Shown: piece after piece, positions 7,354 through 18,326 of the stretch | Layout: each line of letters opens with the position of its first letter | Position numbering within the stretch: position 1 is the first letter of the stretch | NCBI GenBank assembly: GCA_008016945.1 | Contig: SSGN01000006.1 | Location: 1-22,068 of the forward strand | Source of the DNA: Flavobacteriales bacterium | Lineage (GTDB): Bacteria; Bacteroidota; Bacteroidia; Flavobacteriales; PHOS-HE28 | DNA length: 22,068 bases | Direction: 5' to 3' | Position numbers and translations under genes: made by a program | Notes under the pieces: generated by a model | The model's database searches: none | What the model was told of the DNA's origin: nothing | Seen by the model: the letters and a program-made list of their open reading frames with translations, nothing else

Positions 7354-10300
7354 ATGAACATCATATCCCCCGCCCTGCGTAGGGTGCCGCTGGGCTTGGC
7401 TGCGCTGCTGCTGGCCACGGGTTCGCTGGCCCAGCGACCCGCCCATTACGAGCATCGTGGCGCCGACCTGGCGCATGCCCTTGAACTGTTCGACAAGGCG
7501 AAGTACGGCGCTGCCCAATACGAGTTCGAACGCGTGGTGGAGCGGGTCACGGACGATCACGCCCCCGAACGGGTGGAGGCCGAATATTACAGCGCCCTTT
7601 GTGCCGTGCGCCTCTTCCACAATGATGCCGGTTACCGCCTGCACGCCTTCATGCAGGACCATCCCGACGACCTGCATGTGGGAACCGTGAAGCTGGAACT
7701 CTTCAAGCACACCTTCGCCCAGAAGAAATGGAAGGAATCGCTGTCGTGGAGCGAGAAGGTGGATCGTTTCGCCCTTTCGCCCAGCGAGTTGGAGGAGTAC
7801 CGGTTCAAGCGGGGTTACGCTTTCTTCCAGACCGGCGACCCCGATAAGGCCATCGTGGAGTTCACCGAGGTGCAGAACGGAACCGGGCCCTACGCCGTGC
7901 CGGCCACCTACTATGCCTCGCATATCCACTACGAACGGGGCAACCATGGCACCGCGCTCGCCGGGTTCCAGAAGCTCCAGAACGATGAAGGGTTCGGTAA
8001 GGTGGTGCCCATCTATATCGCCGAGATCCTTTTCCTGCAGGGGAAGTATGATGAGCTGAACACCTACGTGCAGCCCTTGCTGAACGACCCGCAAGGGGTG
8101 AAGCGCGAGAACGAGATCAATCGGTTGGCCGGGGAGGCCAACTACCGGTCCGGGAACTACCAACAAGCCTTGCCGTACCTGGAGAAGAGCGCCAAGCGCG
8201 CTGGGCTGGCCCGCGAGGATCGCTACATCCTGGGCTATACCTACATGATGGTGGAGGACCGGCGTAAGGCCCTCGAGCAATTCAACCTGGTGGCCAATGG
8301 CAACGACAGTCTGGCCCAGCTCGCCACCTACCACATGGCCGATTGCTACCTGAAGCTCGGCGAGAAGAACCACGCACGCACCGCCTTCAAGAAGGCGTAC
8401 GATATCGCCAAGGATCCGAAGGTGACCGAAGATGCCCTCTTCAACTATGCCAAGCTGGCCTACGACCTGAGCCTGGACCCCTATCACGAAGCCATCAACG
8501 CGCTCAAGAACTACCTCAAGACCTACCCGAACACGCCCCGGCGGAACGAGGCTTATGAGTTCCTGCTGAACGTGTACCTGAAGACCAAGAACTATGAGGC
8601 CGCGCTGGCCTCCCTGGACGAGATCAAGGATAAGGACCTGCGGTTGCAGGAGGCCTACCAGAAGCTCGCCTTCGACCGCGGGGTGGAGCTCTATGAAGGC
8701 CGGAAGTACAGGGATGCCGCGCTGTTCTTCGAGAAAGCGTTGAAGTATCCGGTGCAGCAGGGCGTGAACGCGAAGGCGCACTTCTGGATGGCCGAATCCT
8801 ATTACGGCCAGGGGGACTACCCGGCAGCACTGCGCAAGTACGACGACCTGCGGAACTCCCCTGGGGCCTACGCCACCGAACTCTATGAGCAGGCGGGTTA
8901 TGGCATGGGCTATACCTATTTCAAGATGAAGCAGTATGGCGAGGCGGCCACCGCGTTCCGGCGTTTCGTCGCCGCCGAGAAGCGCGCCACCATCCAGCGG
9001 ACCGATGCCATGGTGCGCGTGGGCGACTGCTGCTTCGTGACCAAGGAGAACGCCCAGGCCGTGAAGTGGTACGATGATGCCGTGAAGGCGGGCACCGACG
9101 ACCGCGATTATACCCTGTATCAGAAGGGCGTTTGCCAAGGACTGGACCGTCAGTTCAACGAGAAGATCGCCACGCTCAAGAACCTGCTCAGCGCCCAACC
9201 CGATTCGCGCTACGCCGCCGATGCCCGCTTTCAGCTGGGCGAAACGTACGTGGCAACGGATAACGATGATGCCGCCTTGGGGTACTACGACCAGGTGATC
9301 CGCCAGCATCCCAATAGCCCCCATGTGCGCACGAGCATGTTGCAGGTCGCCGAGATCCAGAAACGCAAGGGGAACACCGCACAAGCCATTGAACAGCTGA
9401 AGGCCGCCATTGCGAAGTACCCGACCGTGGACGGGTCGCGAGAGGCACTGACCGCATTGGAGAACATCTACGTGGAACAGGGCCGGGTGGCCGAGTACGA
9501 AGCCTACGTGCGCACCCTCAGCTTCGTGGATCCCGCCACCCTGGATCTGGATGAGAAGTACTACCGCAGTGCGGAAGCCCTCTACCTCGATGGCAAATGC
9601 CCCCAGGCCATCGGAGCGTTCGGGGATTATCTGAACAAGTATCCGAAAGGTGCCTTTGCCTTGAACGCGCGCTTCTACCGCGGCGACTGCCTCTATCGTG
9701 ATGGCAAGTACGACCAGGCGTTCCCCGATCTGGAGGCCACCATTCATGCCGGGGCGGCGCAATTCATGGAAAGCGCATTGTACGGCGCCAGCGACATCCT
9801 TTTCCGCGAAGGACGCTGGGAAGGTGCGCTCGAGCACTTCACCGCCCTGGAACCCATCGCGAGCTTCCCGCAGAACCGCCTGGCCGCACAGGTGGGGCAG
9901 ATGCGCTGCCTGAAGGAACTGGGCCGCTCCGCCGATGCCGCTAAAGCCGCCGCCAAGGTGACCGCCAACTCGGACGCCTCCGCCGACCTGAGGTCCGAGG
10001 CCGGGATCGCCGTGGCCAAGGACCTGTTGGACCGGAACGACCTCGACGGCGCGTTCACCAAATTCAAGGCCGTGGCCAATGGAAGCACCAACGCATTGGG
10101 GGCCGAAGCGAAGTACGACATGGCCTACGTGCGCTATCTCCAGAACAAGTTCACCGAAACGGAGAAGGAGGTGTTCGACCTGGTGAAGAAGTATCCCGCA
10201 TACGACCATTGGAAGGCGAAGGCCTTCATCCTCTTGGCGGACGCTTATGTGAAGCTGGATGACCGGTTCCAGGCCAAAGCCGCCCTTCAAGGGGTCATCG

Positions 10301-10446
10301 ACAACAGCAACGACCCGGATCTTGTGGCACAGGCACGCGACCGACTGGCCACCATCAACGCGGAAGAAACACGGCAGACCACGCCTGCCCCGCAGCAAGA
10401 ACTCCTGGTCCCCATGCCCGGCACCGATAACACCGACGAAGAATGA
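7354..10446 (+). CDS. Large secreted tetratricopeptide-repeat protein
   Basis: A 1030-residue protein with an N-terminal signal peptide (cleavage near LAQ, residue ~27) and then TPR-type helical repeats along almost its whole length. Repeat cores such as YQQALPYLEKSAKRA, YPAALRKYDDL, YGEAATAFRRF and DNDDAALGYYDQVIRQHPNSP show the usual small-residue/aromatic spacing. The C-terminus is acidic and Pro-rich (TTPAPQQE). By family knowledge, long periplasmic TPR proteins of Bacteroidota act as scaffolds for envelope complexes; no enzyme motif is seen. Its stop overlaps the start of the outer-membrane barrel gene (ATGA at 10443-10446), so the two are translated together and probably work together. 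The divergent neighbour is ftsE, fitting a cell-envelope theme. Confidence 0.82.
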   Translation: MNIISPALRRVPLGLAALLLATGSLAQRPAHYEHRGADLAHALELFDKAKYGAAQYEFERVVERVTDDHAPERVEAEYYSALCAVRLFHNDAGYRLHAFMQDHPDDLHVGTVKLELFKHTFAQKKWKESLSWSEKVDRFALSPSELEEYRFKRGYAFFQTGDPDKAIVEFTEVQNGTGPYAVPATYYASHIHYERGNHGTALAGFQKLQNDEGFGKVVPIYIAEILFLQGKYDELNTYVQPLLNDPQGVKRENEINRLAGEANYRSGNYQQALPYLEKSAKRAGLAREDRYILGYTYMMVEDRRKALEQFNLVANGNDSLAQLATYHMADCYLKLGEKNHARTAFKKAYDIAKDPKVTEDALFNYAKLAYDLSLDPYHEAINALKNYLKTYPNTPRRNEAYEFLLNVYLKTKNYEAALASLDEIKDKDLRLQEAYQKLAFDRGVELYEGRKYRDAALFFEKALKYPVQQGVNAKAHFWMAESYYGQGDYPAALRKYDDLRNSPGAYATELYEQAGYGMGYTYFKMKQYGEAATAFRRFVAAEKRATIQRTDAMVRVGDCCFVTKENAQAVKWYDDAVKAGTDDRDYTLYQKGVCQGLDRQFNEKIATLKNLLSAQPDSRYAADARFQLGETYVATDNDDAALGYYDQVIRQHPNSPHVRTSMLQVAEIQKRKGNTAQAIEQLKAAIAKYPTVDGSREALTALENIYVEQGRVAEYEAYVRTLSFVDPATLDLDEKYYRSAEALYLDGKCPQAIGAFGDYLNKYPKGAFALNARFYRGDCLYRDGKYDQAFPDLEATIHAGAAQFMESALYGASDILFREGRWEGALEHFTALEPIASFPQNRLAAQVGQMRCLKELGRSADAAKAAAKVTANSDASADLRSEAGIAVAKDLLDRNDLDGAFTKFKAVANGSTNALGAEAKYDMAYVRYLQNKFTETEKEVFDLVKKYPAYDHWKAKAFILLADAYVKLDDRFQAKAALQGVIDNSNDPDLVAQARDRLATINAEETRQTTPAPQQELLVPMPGTDNTDEE

Positions 10447-12176
10447 GCCTGCTACCATTTCGTGCGACCCTGCTGGTCGTACTGTTCACCGGTGCCACAG
10501 CCGCTTTGGGGCAGGGCGGAGAGTATGTGATCCAAGGGATCTTCAACCCGACCATTGCCGATGCCCAGAAAAAGGACCTGCGCCCCGAGCCGATCGATAC
10601 CATTTTGCCGGAACGGCCGGTGCGTTTCGACTTGATCGCCGCGAAGGCCGTGATCCCTGCCAAAGTGGATAGCCTGGCGGCGGCTTCGTTGAACGTGAGA
10701 CAGGCCCAGCAGAAGCTCTACAAGGGATTCGTGAAAGCAGGCTTCGGACTGTACACCACGCCGCTCGGCGAGCTCTACTACGACCAAGGCCGTTCACGCG
10801 ACAATGCCTGGGGGATCCACCTCAAGCACCTGAGCAGTGCCGGGGGCTTGGATGATGTAGGCCCCAGCCGCTACAGCTACAACAACGTGGATGCCCACTA
10901 TGCCCAGTTCCTGCGCAACCATGAGGTGGGCGGCCGTTTGATGTACGACCGGCGGCGGGTGAGCTACTACGGATTCGATGCCACGGATAGTGTGCTCGCC
11001 CTTCAGGACCTCCAGGCCGCGGCGGACGATGACCGCAAGCAGTTCTACAACGACATCGGCTTCGCCGCCCGCATCCGCAGCCTGTACAAGGACAGCACCC
11101 TCGTGGCGCATGATGTGGGCCTGGAGGTGTACGCCTACAGCAACCTCAGTGGTAGCCGCGAGACCAACATGCGCCTGACCGCCGATCTGAGCAAGGCCGA
11201 GCAGGGCGACCGCCTTGGCCTGGGGCTGCTCATCGATAACAATGCCTACCGCGGCGAACTGCGCAATGGCCTCTTCGGCGAGGTGCGGAGCGCCAGCCTG
11301 GGCGACCACCGCACCAACGGAACCCTCGTCGGCCTGAAACCCTCCATCACCCGCCAAGGGGACAAGTACATGGTGCGGATCGGCGCGGGCCTGTACATCG
11401 ATGCACAGGGCAAGACCTCCTTCCACTTCTTCCCGCAGGCCTACGCCAGCTACAGCTTGTTCGATGATATCCTCGTACCCTATGTCGGCATCGATGGCGA
11501 ACGCCGGCGGAACAGCTTCCGCAGCCTCACCCGCGAGAACCCGTGGCTCATCGCCCGACCCGCCCTGGCCAACAGCAGCCTGCTGTACGACGCCTATGCC
11601 GGGCTTCGGGGCAGCTTCAGCAGCCGGGTGGGCTTCGATGTGCGGGCGAGCATTTCCGCCATGGAGGATAGGCCCCTGTTCCTGGCCGCGCCCAACGGAC
11701 CCTTCGGGGCGCAAATGGCCGTGGTGTACGACCGGGTGAAACAGTTCAACCTGAGCGGCGAACTGAATTACCGCATGGACGAGACCGTTCGCTTCCATGG
11801 CCGGATCGATATCACCAACTACACCACCGAAGACCAGCTCGAGCCGTGGAACCTACCGCCCTACCAACTGGCGCTGGGGGCCACCTATAGCATGCAGGGC
11901 AAGCTGATCGCCAAGCTGGAAGCGCAGTTCCTCGGCCAGCGCAAAGCCGGCTACTACCTGGACCCCAGCGACCCCAGCCTGACCGTTCCCGTGTCCCCGA
12001 TCACCAAGGACCTCGATGGCTACCTGGATCTCCATCTGGGTCTGGAATACCGCTATACCAAGCGGTTAAGCCTGTTCCTGGAAATGAGCAACCTGAGCGC
12101 CAGCAAGTACGAGCGTTGGTACCGCTACCCGGTGCAGCGTGGCTTGCTTTTGGGCGGGGCCACATACTCGTTCTGA
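10443..12176 (+). CDS. Outer-membrane β-barrel protein
   Basis: A 577-residue protein with a signal peptide (about 1-24, ending ALGQ), a short periplasmic N-terminal part, then many alternating amphipathic strands such as YKGFVKAGFGLYTTPLGELY, YMVRIGAGLYI and FFPQAYASYSLF. It ends in an aromatic β-signal-like C-terminus (GLLLGGATYSF, final Phe). TonB-box and plug-domain signatures are not evident, so it is better called a porin-like or TonB-receptor-like barrel than a true TonB receptor. The start codon overlaps the TPR gene stop by 4 bases, a strong sign of a functional pair. Ligand or role is not recognisable. Confidence 0.8.
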   Translation: MSLLPFRATLLVVLFTGATAALGQGGEYVIQGIFNPTIADAQKKDLRPEPIDTILPERPVRFDLIAAKAVIPAKVDSLAAASLNVRQAQQKLYKGFVKAGFGLYTTPLGELYYDQGRSRDNAWGIHLKHLSSAGGLDDVGPSRYSYNNVDAHYAQFLRNHEVGGRLMYDRRRVSYYGFDATDSVLALQDLQAAADDDRKQFYNDIGFAARIRSLYKDSTLVAHDVGLEVYAYSNLSGSRETNMRLTADLSKAEQGDRLGLGLLIDNNAYRGELRNGLFGEVRSASLGDHRTNGTLVGLKPSITRQGDKYMVRIGAGLYIDAQGKTSFHFFPQAYASYSLFDDILVPYVGIDGERRRNSFRSLTRENPWLIARPALANSSLLYDAYAGLRGSFSSRVGFDVRASISAMEDRPLFLAAPNGPFGAQMAVVYDRVKQFNLSGELNYRMDETVRFHGRIDITNYTTEDQLEPWNLPPYQLALGATYSMQGKLIAKLEAQFLGQRKAGYYLDPSDPSLTVPVSPITKDLDGYLDLHLGLEYRYTKRLSLFLEMSNLSASKYERWYRYPVQRGLLLGGATYSF

Positions 12177-12250
12177 ACAGGGGGGCGGGGGCCTTTGAAC
12201 CCCGTTGGTGGTTTACATCAAAGGAGGCGGAACGGCAAGTTCCAAGCGCC

Positions 12251-12262
12251 TGATAATTATCA
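12251..12262. promoter_or_regulatory. AT-rich perfect palindrome upstream of gyrB
   Basis: TGATAATTATCA is a 12-bp perfect palindrome and the most AT-rich island in this GC-rich intergenic region. It lies about 55 bases before the TATCTTCG promoter-like motif and about 100 bases before the gyrB start. It has the form of a dimeric repressor or activator site; the protein is unknown. Confidence 0.35.
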
Positions 12263-12297
12263 ACAAGCGCGCCGCTATTGTTGGGAAAACGCACTGA

Positions 12298-14340
<2,043 letters not shown>

Positions 14341-14361
14341 GCAGCGCTGAACAGCTCAGTG

Positions 14362-14388
14362 AAAGCCTCGGGAATTCCGGGGCTTTTA
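14362..14388 (+). terminator. Rho-independent terminator of gyrB
   Basis: AAAGCCTCGG (14362-14371) pairs with CCGGGGCTTT (14377-14386) with one T-G wobble, around a GAATT loop, and ends in TTTT. It starts 22 bases after the gyrB stop. The A-run on the left makes it weakly bidirectional, so it could also serve xdhC from the other side. Confidence 0.75.
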
Positions 14389-14448
14389 CGTTGGAAAGAG
14401 GATGTCACAGTTCGTGATATCCTCCGAATGCCTTACTCAGCGTGTCTT

Positions 14449-15408
14449 TCAGCGTGCTTTGCCGTTCCTCACCCCGATGATCTCCGCCGCGATGCTCACC
14501 GCGATCTCCTCCGGTGTGCGGCTGTGGATGGGCAGGCCGATCGGCGCGTGAACACGGGCAAGTTCTTCCTCGGTGTACCCATCCGACCGCATCGCCTCGA
14601 ACATCACCCGCACCTTTTCCGCACTGCCCAGCATGCCGAGGTATTTGTATGAGTTGCGGATCAATTGGCGTAGCACGATGTCGTCCGTTCGATAGCCCAC
14701 GGAGGCCAGAACCACGTACAGGTCAGGGTCAGAAGGAAGGTGAGCGGCCATGTCCGCATAGTCCATCAGTCTTTTTTCGTGTGCCCAGGTGTTGGCCTCC
14801 CAGGTGTTCAGTCCTTGTCGATCATCGAATACCGTGATGTGGAAGCCGAGCATCTCCATCTGCCGGGAGAGCGCGAGGGAAACGTGGCCCGCGCCGACAA
14901 TGGCGATGCGAAGCTGCGTCCCCAAGGTCTCGTAGAAACACCATTCCGCATCAGGCAATGCACCCCGTTCACCTGCCGGAACGATGCGGATACCCCGCGC
15001 ACTGTACTCCAGCTCGCACGGCTGGATCCGGTCATCGAAGGCAGCGAGGATCGCGGCCACCAACAGATCCGCTTCCTGGCCATGGAGGAGAAAGCCGGCG
15101 ACCGTCTGTTCCCCCGAACAGATCATGCCGGAACGGTCCTTCCCTAGATCGGCTTGGTGCACTTGCCTTTTCAGGTAGGGGAAGGCTTGCATTTTTCCCA
15201 TCAGGTCGGTGGTGAGGTCCACCAACTTCTTCTCCATGATGCCTCCGCCGATGCTCCCGAAAAGCGCGCTGTTCGGGGCAATGCACATCTTGAAGCCCGC
15301 ACGCCCCGGACTGCTTCCGATGCTCTCCACCACGCACAACAGGGCCAAGGGACCGCCGTTCTGCAGCTGCGTCTGCACCTTCAGCCAGAAGTCGCGTTGG
15401 TTGTTCAC
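14449..15408 (-). CDS. xdhC: XdhC/CoxI-family molybdenum-enzyme maturation factor
   Basis: Accessory protein needed to insert sulfurated molybdenum cofactor into xanthine dehydrogenase; it is not a subunit of the finished enzyme. The N-terminal XdhC/CoxI domain shows LLCVVESIGSSPGRAGFKM, FGSIGGGIME and MICSGEQTV (the conserved Cys region). The C-terminal Rossmann-like domain shows IAIVGAGHVSLALSRQ and YLGMLGSAEKV. There is no ATG start. GTG at 15408 (VNNQRDFW) gives 319 residues; TTG at 15423 would add five more. The gene diverges from puuD with about 70 bases between, placing urate production and urate oxidation back to back. Xanthine dehydrogenase subunit genes are not in the window. Confidence 0.88.
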   Translation of the reverse strand: MNNQRDFWLKVQTQLQNGGPLALLCVVESIGSSPGRAGFKMCIAPNSALFGSIGGGIMEKKLVDLTTDLMGKMQAFPYLKRQVHQADLGKDRSGMICSGEQTVAGFLLHGQEADLLVAAILAAFDDRIQPCELEYSARGIRIVPAGERGALPDAEWCFYETLGTQLRIAIVGAGHVSLALSRQMEMLGFHITVFDDRQGLNTWEANTWAHEKRLMDYADMAAHLPSDPDLYVVLASVGYRTDDIVLRQLIRNSYKYLGMLGSAEKVRVMFEAMRSDGYTEEELARVHAPIGLPIHSRTPEEIAVSIAAEIIGVRNGKAR

Positions 15409-15479
15409 GGTCGCCCTGTTCAAAGTGCGGTGCTCACGACCGCTGGTACGAAGGAACGGAAACGCGCATCTTCGTGGGT

Positions 15480-16946
15480 ATGTCCACCGAGGTGTCGTTC
15501 GCCATCAAACTCGCGCACAGCTCCATGCTGTGGCCTGCCTTGCTGGTTTGCGCATTGCTCCTCGGCTTGCTCCTCTGGTTCCGTCGGTTGGCGACAACAC
15601 TGACGACGGAGTTACAGGCGGAGAACCTCTCCGAAGCCACACGCTTCGATCTGGAGGAAGCACGCTCCACGGCCATCGCCACGCGACAAGCGTGTAAGTT
15701 CTTCTTCCTCGCACTACTCCTGGGCTATCTTACCTACGTCGCGGTGGAAGGCACGCCGATGTACGGCTACGTGATGGAGTGGCTCAACCTGGCCGTGCGC
15801 TGGACGCATGTGATCGCCGGGATCATGTGGATCGGCGCCTCGTTCTACTTCATCTTTTTGGAGAACAATCTGAACCGCACGCACGGCCTGCGCGATGAAC
15901 TGGCCGGGAACCTCTGGGCGATCCACGGCGGCGGTTTTTACTACCTGGAGAAATACAAGGTCGCTCCGAAGGTGATCCCGCACGACCTGCACTGGTTCAA
16001 GTACGAGGCCTACTTCACTTGGCTCAGCGGGTTCGCGCTGCTCTTCCTCGTGTACTATGCCGATGCCCGCTCGTTCCTGATCGATCCCACCGTGGCGGAC
16101 ATTTCCACTCCTGCAGCCATCGGCATCGGTGTGGGTTCGTTGGTGCTCGGTTACGTGATCTACGACATCCTGTGCCGCTCGAAGCTGATCCTGAACCAAG
16201 GCCGTTTCGCGCTGGTGGGCACAGTGATCATGGCCGTGATCTGCTACGCGCTCACACACCTGCTCAGCGGCCGCGCGGCCTTCATCCATGTGGGTGCGGT
16301 GATCGGGACGATCATGGTGGGCAACGTGTTCTTCACCATCATCCCCAGCCAGAAAGCCCTGGTGCGCGCGGCCAAGACCGGGCAGCCATTGGATGCATCG
16401 CTCGGCAAGAAGGCGGGCCAGCGCTCGTTGCACAACAACTACTTCACGTTGCCGGTGGTGTTCATCATGATCAGTAACCACTTCCCAAGCACCTTCGGGC
16501 ACAGCGGGAACTGGATCATCCTGATGGTGATGATCGTGGCCAGCGCCGGCATCAAACACTACTGGAACCTGCTGGACCGCGGCGAGAACAAGCCCCTATG
16601 GCTCGCTGGGAGCGTGCTTTCGTTGGTGGTGATGAGCTTTGTGATCTCGCCCGCCTTTGAGGACACGATGGACAGCGCGATACCTACCAGCTTCGAGGAA
16701 GCCAACGCCGTGATCCAGGCCCGCTGCGTTCAATGCCACAGCGCCAACCCCACCGATGACCAATGGACCACGGCCCCCAACGGCGTGATGTACGATACCC
16801 CGGAGCAGATCGCTGCCATGGCCGACAAGATCATGATCCGGGCGGTGCGCACCCGAACGATGCCGCAGGGCAACAAGACGGGGATGACAGAAGAGGAGCG
16901 GACGGTGTTGAAGCGTTGGATATTGCAGGGAGCAAGGACCGATTAA
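15480..16946 (+). CDS. puuD: Membrane cytochrome-c urate oxidase PuuD
   Basis: Oxidises urate to 5-hydroxyisourate in the inner membrane. The PuuD type was characterised in Agrobacterium as an integral-membrane enzyme with its own cytochrome c domain, so electrons go to the respiratory chain and no hydrogen peroxide is formed. The 488-residue protein has about eight hydrophobic segments, including 14-37, 73-90, 98-120, 180-198 and 210-232. The conserved membrane motifs WTHVIAGIMWIGASFYF, LENNLNR and IHGGGFYYLEKY are present. The C-terminal c-type domain has the haem motif CVQCH (416-420) and a candidate Met ligand in TRTMPQGN. ATG 15480 is preferred to GTG 15474. The gene leads the urate-degradation genes and is complete, with both domains intact. 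Confidence 0.93.
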   Translation: MSTEVSFAIKLAHSSMLWPALLVCALLLGLLLWFRRLATTLTTELQAENLSEATRFDLEEARSTAIATRQACKFFFLALLLGYLTYVAVEGTPMYGYVMEWLNLAVRWTHVIAGIMWIGASFYFIFLENNLNRTHGLRDELAGNLWAIHGGGFYYLEKYKVAPKVIPHDLHWFKYEAYFTWLSGFALLFLVYYADARSFLIDPTVADISTPAAIGIGVGSLVLGYVIYDILCRSKLILNQGRFALVGTVIMAVICYALTHLLSGRAAFIHVGAVIGTIMVGNVFFTIIPSQKALVRAAKTGQPLDASLGKKAGQRSLHNNYFTLPVVFIMISNHFPSTFGHSGNWIILMVMIVASAGIKHYWNLLDRGENKPLWLAGSVLSLVVMSFVISPAFEDTMDSAIPTSFEEANAVIQARCVQCHSANPTDDQWTTAPNGVMYDTPEQIAAMADKIMIRAVRTRTMPQGNKTGMTEEERTVLKRWILQGARTD

Positions 16947-16979
16947 CTGATTCCTTTTTGGTCAATTAGCTGATCAGCA
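16947..16979. repeat. Short repeat-like spacer with palindrome between puuD and allB
   Basis: The 33-base spacer is AT-rich compared with its neighbours and carries the perfect palindrome GCTGATCAGC (16969-16978), which touches the allB start codon. The similar words AACTGATT and TTAGCTGAT suggest a short repeat-derived spacer; it does not look like a terminator. Confidence 0.35.
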
Positions 16980-18326
16980 ATGCCGAAGGCCATCCATAGC
17001 ACCCGTGTCATCACGCCTTCCGGCGTGATCGAAGCCACGCTCATCCTCGCCGATGGGAAGATCCAGGACGTCCTGCCCGGTCGTGTGGAACGTGATGGGA
17101 TCCCCTTCGAGAGCTTCGGCGACAAGGTGATCATGCCCGGTGTGATCGATGCGCATGTGCATATCAACGAGCCGGGACGGACGGAGTGGGAAGGTTTCGA
17201 GACCGCGACGAAAGCTGCGGCTGCCGGTGGCATCACCACGCTGATCGAGATGCCGCTGAACGCGAGTCCGGTGACAACGACCGTGGAGGCATTGAAGCTG
17301 AAGCTGGATGCCGCGAAAGGGAAATTGCACGTCACTGTCGGTTTCTATGGCGGTGTGATCCCCGGCAACATCGACGACCTTGACGGTTTGTTGAGCGCAG
17401 GCGTCTTCGGTATCAAAGCCTTCCTCACGCATTCAGGCATCGCTGAGTTCCCGAACGTCACCGAAGCGGACCTGCGCAAGGCCCTGCCGATCCTGAAGAA
17501 GCATGACGCCAAGTTGCTGGTGCATTGCGAGATGGAAACGGCGCATGCCCATTCGCCATTCACCAACTCCCATTCGCCACGTTCCTACACGAACTACCTC
17601 GCCTCCCGCCCCGCGCACTGGGAAACCGACGCCATCGCCCTCATGATCCGCCTCAGCGAGGAGTTCGATGTCCACGTCCACATCGTGCATGTTTCTGCCG
17701 CGCAAGCCCTGCCAATAATCCGCGACGCGAAGAAGCGCGGCCTGCGCATCACCGCCGAGACCTGTCCGCACTACCTGTTGTTCTGCGCGGAGGAGATCCC
17801 CGATGGCGCCACCGAGTACAAGTGCGCGCCGCCGATCCGCGAGCGGGCGAACAACGAGCTGCTCTGGGAAGCCCTGAAGGACGGCACGCTCGACTTCGTG
17901 GCCACGGATCATTCACCAGCGCCACCCGAGATGAAGGAGACCCGGAGCGGCGACTTCATGAAGGCCTGGGGGGGCATCGCGGGCTTGCAGTTCCTGCTGC
18001 CTGCTTTCTGGACCGGTGCGAAGGAGCGTGACTTCTCACTGGAGGATATTGCGTGGCTCTTGTGCGAGCACCCTGCGGCTTTCCTTGGGCTGAAGCAGAA
18101 AGGCCGCATCGCTCCCGGCCATGATGCGGACCTGGTGGTCTGGGACCCCGAGGCGAGCTTTGTGGTGAAGGAGGAGATGGTCCAGCATAGGCATAAGCTC
18201 ACGCCTTATGTGGGTCGGAAGTTGTTCGGGCAAGTTGAGCGGACAATCATGTTCGGACAACCAAGTTTCGCAAGTGACATGTATGGGTTGTCGGGATCCG
18301 TATTATTCCTGTTACGCATCCCATGA
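16980..18326 (+). CDS. allB: Allantoinase
   Basis: Hydrolyses allantoin to allantoate. The 448-residue amidohydrolase-superfamily protein keeps every expected metal ligand: His59 and His61 (DAHVHIN), the carboxylated-Lys candidate Lys146 (GIKAFL), His182 (LVHCE), His237 (IVHVSA) and Asp310 (VATDHSP). PYVGRKLFG near the end fits AllB over dihydropyrimidinase or dihydroorotase, as do the urate genes around it. Two oddities are seen. Residues 191-200 (HSPFTNSHSP) come from a short 21-nt tandem repeat after the His182 loop. The last ~25 residues (from GQPSFASDMYG) are less GC-rich and diverge from the usual C-terminus, next to a foreign-looking gene. The stop overlaps that gene by 4 bases (ATGA). 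Confidence 0.93.
   Translation: MPKAIHSTRVITPSGVIEATLILADGKIQDVLPGRVERDGIPFESFGDKVIMPGVIDAHVHINEPGRTEWEGFETATKAAAAGGITTLIEMPLNASPVTTTVEALKLKLDAAKGKLHVTVGFYGGVIPGNIDDLDGLLSAGVFGIKAFLTHSGIAEFPNVTEADLRKALPILKKHDAKLLVHCEMETAHAHSPFTNSHSPRSYTNYLASRPAHWETDAIALMIRLSEEFDVHVHIVHVSAAQALPIIRDAKKRGLRITAETCPHYLLFCAEEIPDGATEYKCAPPIRERANNELLWEALKDGTLDFVATDHSPAPPEMKETRSGDFMKAWGGIAGLQFLLPAFWTGAKERDFSLEDIAWLLCEHPAAFLGLKQKGRIAPGHDADLVVWDPEASFVVKEEMVQHRHKLTPYVGRKLFGQVERTIMFGQPSFASDMYGLSGSVLFLLRIP
17548..17579. repeat. In-frame 21-nt tandem repeat inside allB
   Basis: CCCATTCGCCA occurs at 17548-17558 and again at 17569-17579, a period of 21 bases (seven codons), so it does not disturb the frame. The sequence resembles the CATTCGCC/CATTCACC low-complexity words of nearby intergenic regions (for example 21402-21420). 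Confidence 0.7.

Noticed and set aside
7120..10458. A minus-strand open frame of more than 1000 codons continuous with ftsE and antisense to the TPR gene
   Set aside because: It is codon-in-phase with the plus-strand gene, so it stays open simply because that gene avoids TTA, CTA and TCA codons. Its peptide has no domain-like pattern, while the plus strand has clear TPR repeats and a signal peptide. The same explains the long antisense frames under 4174-5286, 5279-6394 and 10443-12176.
15409..15479. Promoters between xdhC and puuD
   Set aside because: CATCTTCG at about 15467-15474 resembles the gyrB motif but lacks the leading TA and sits too near the start. No better candidate was found on either strand.
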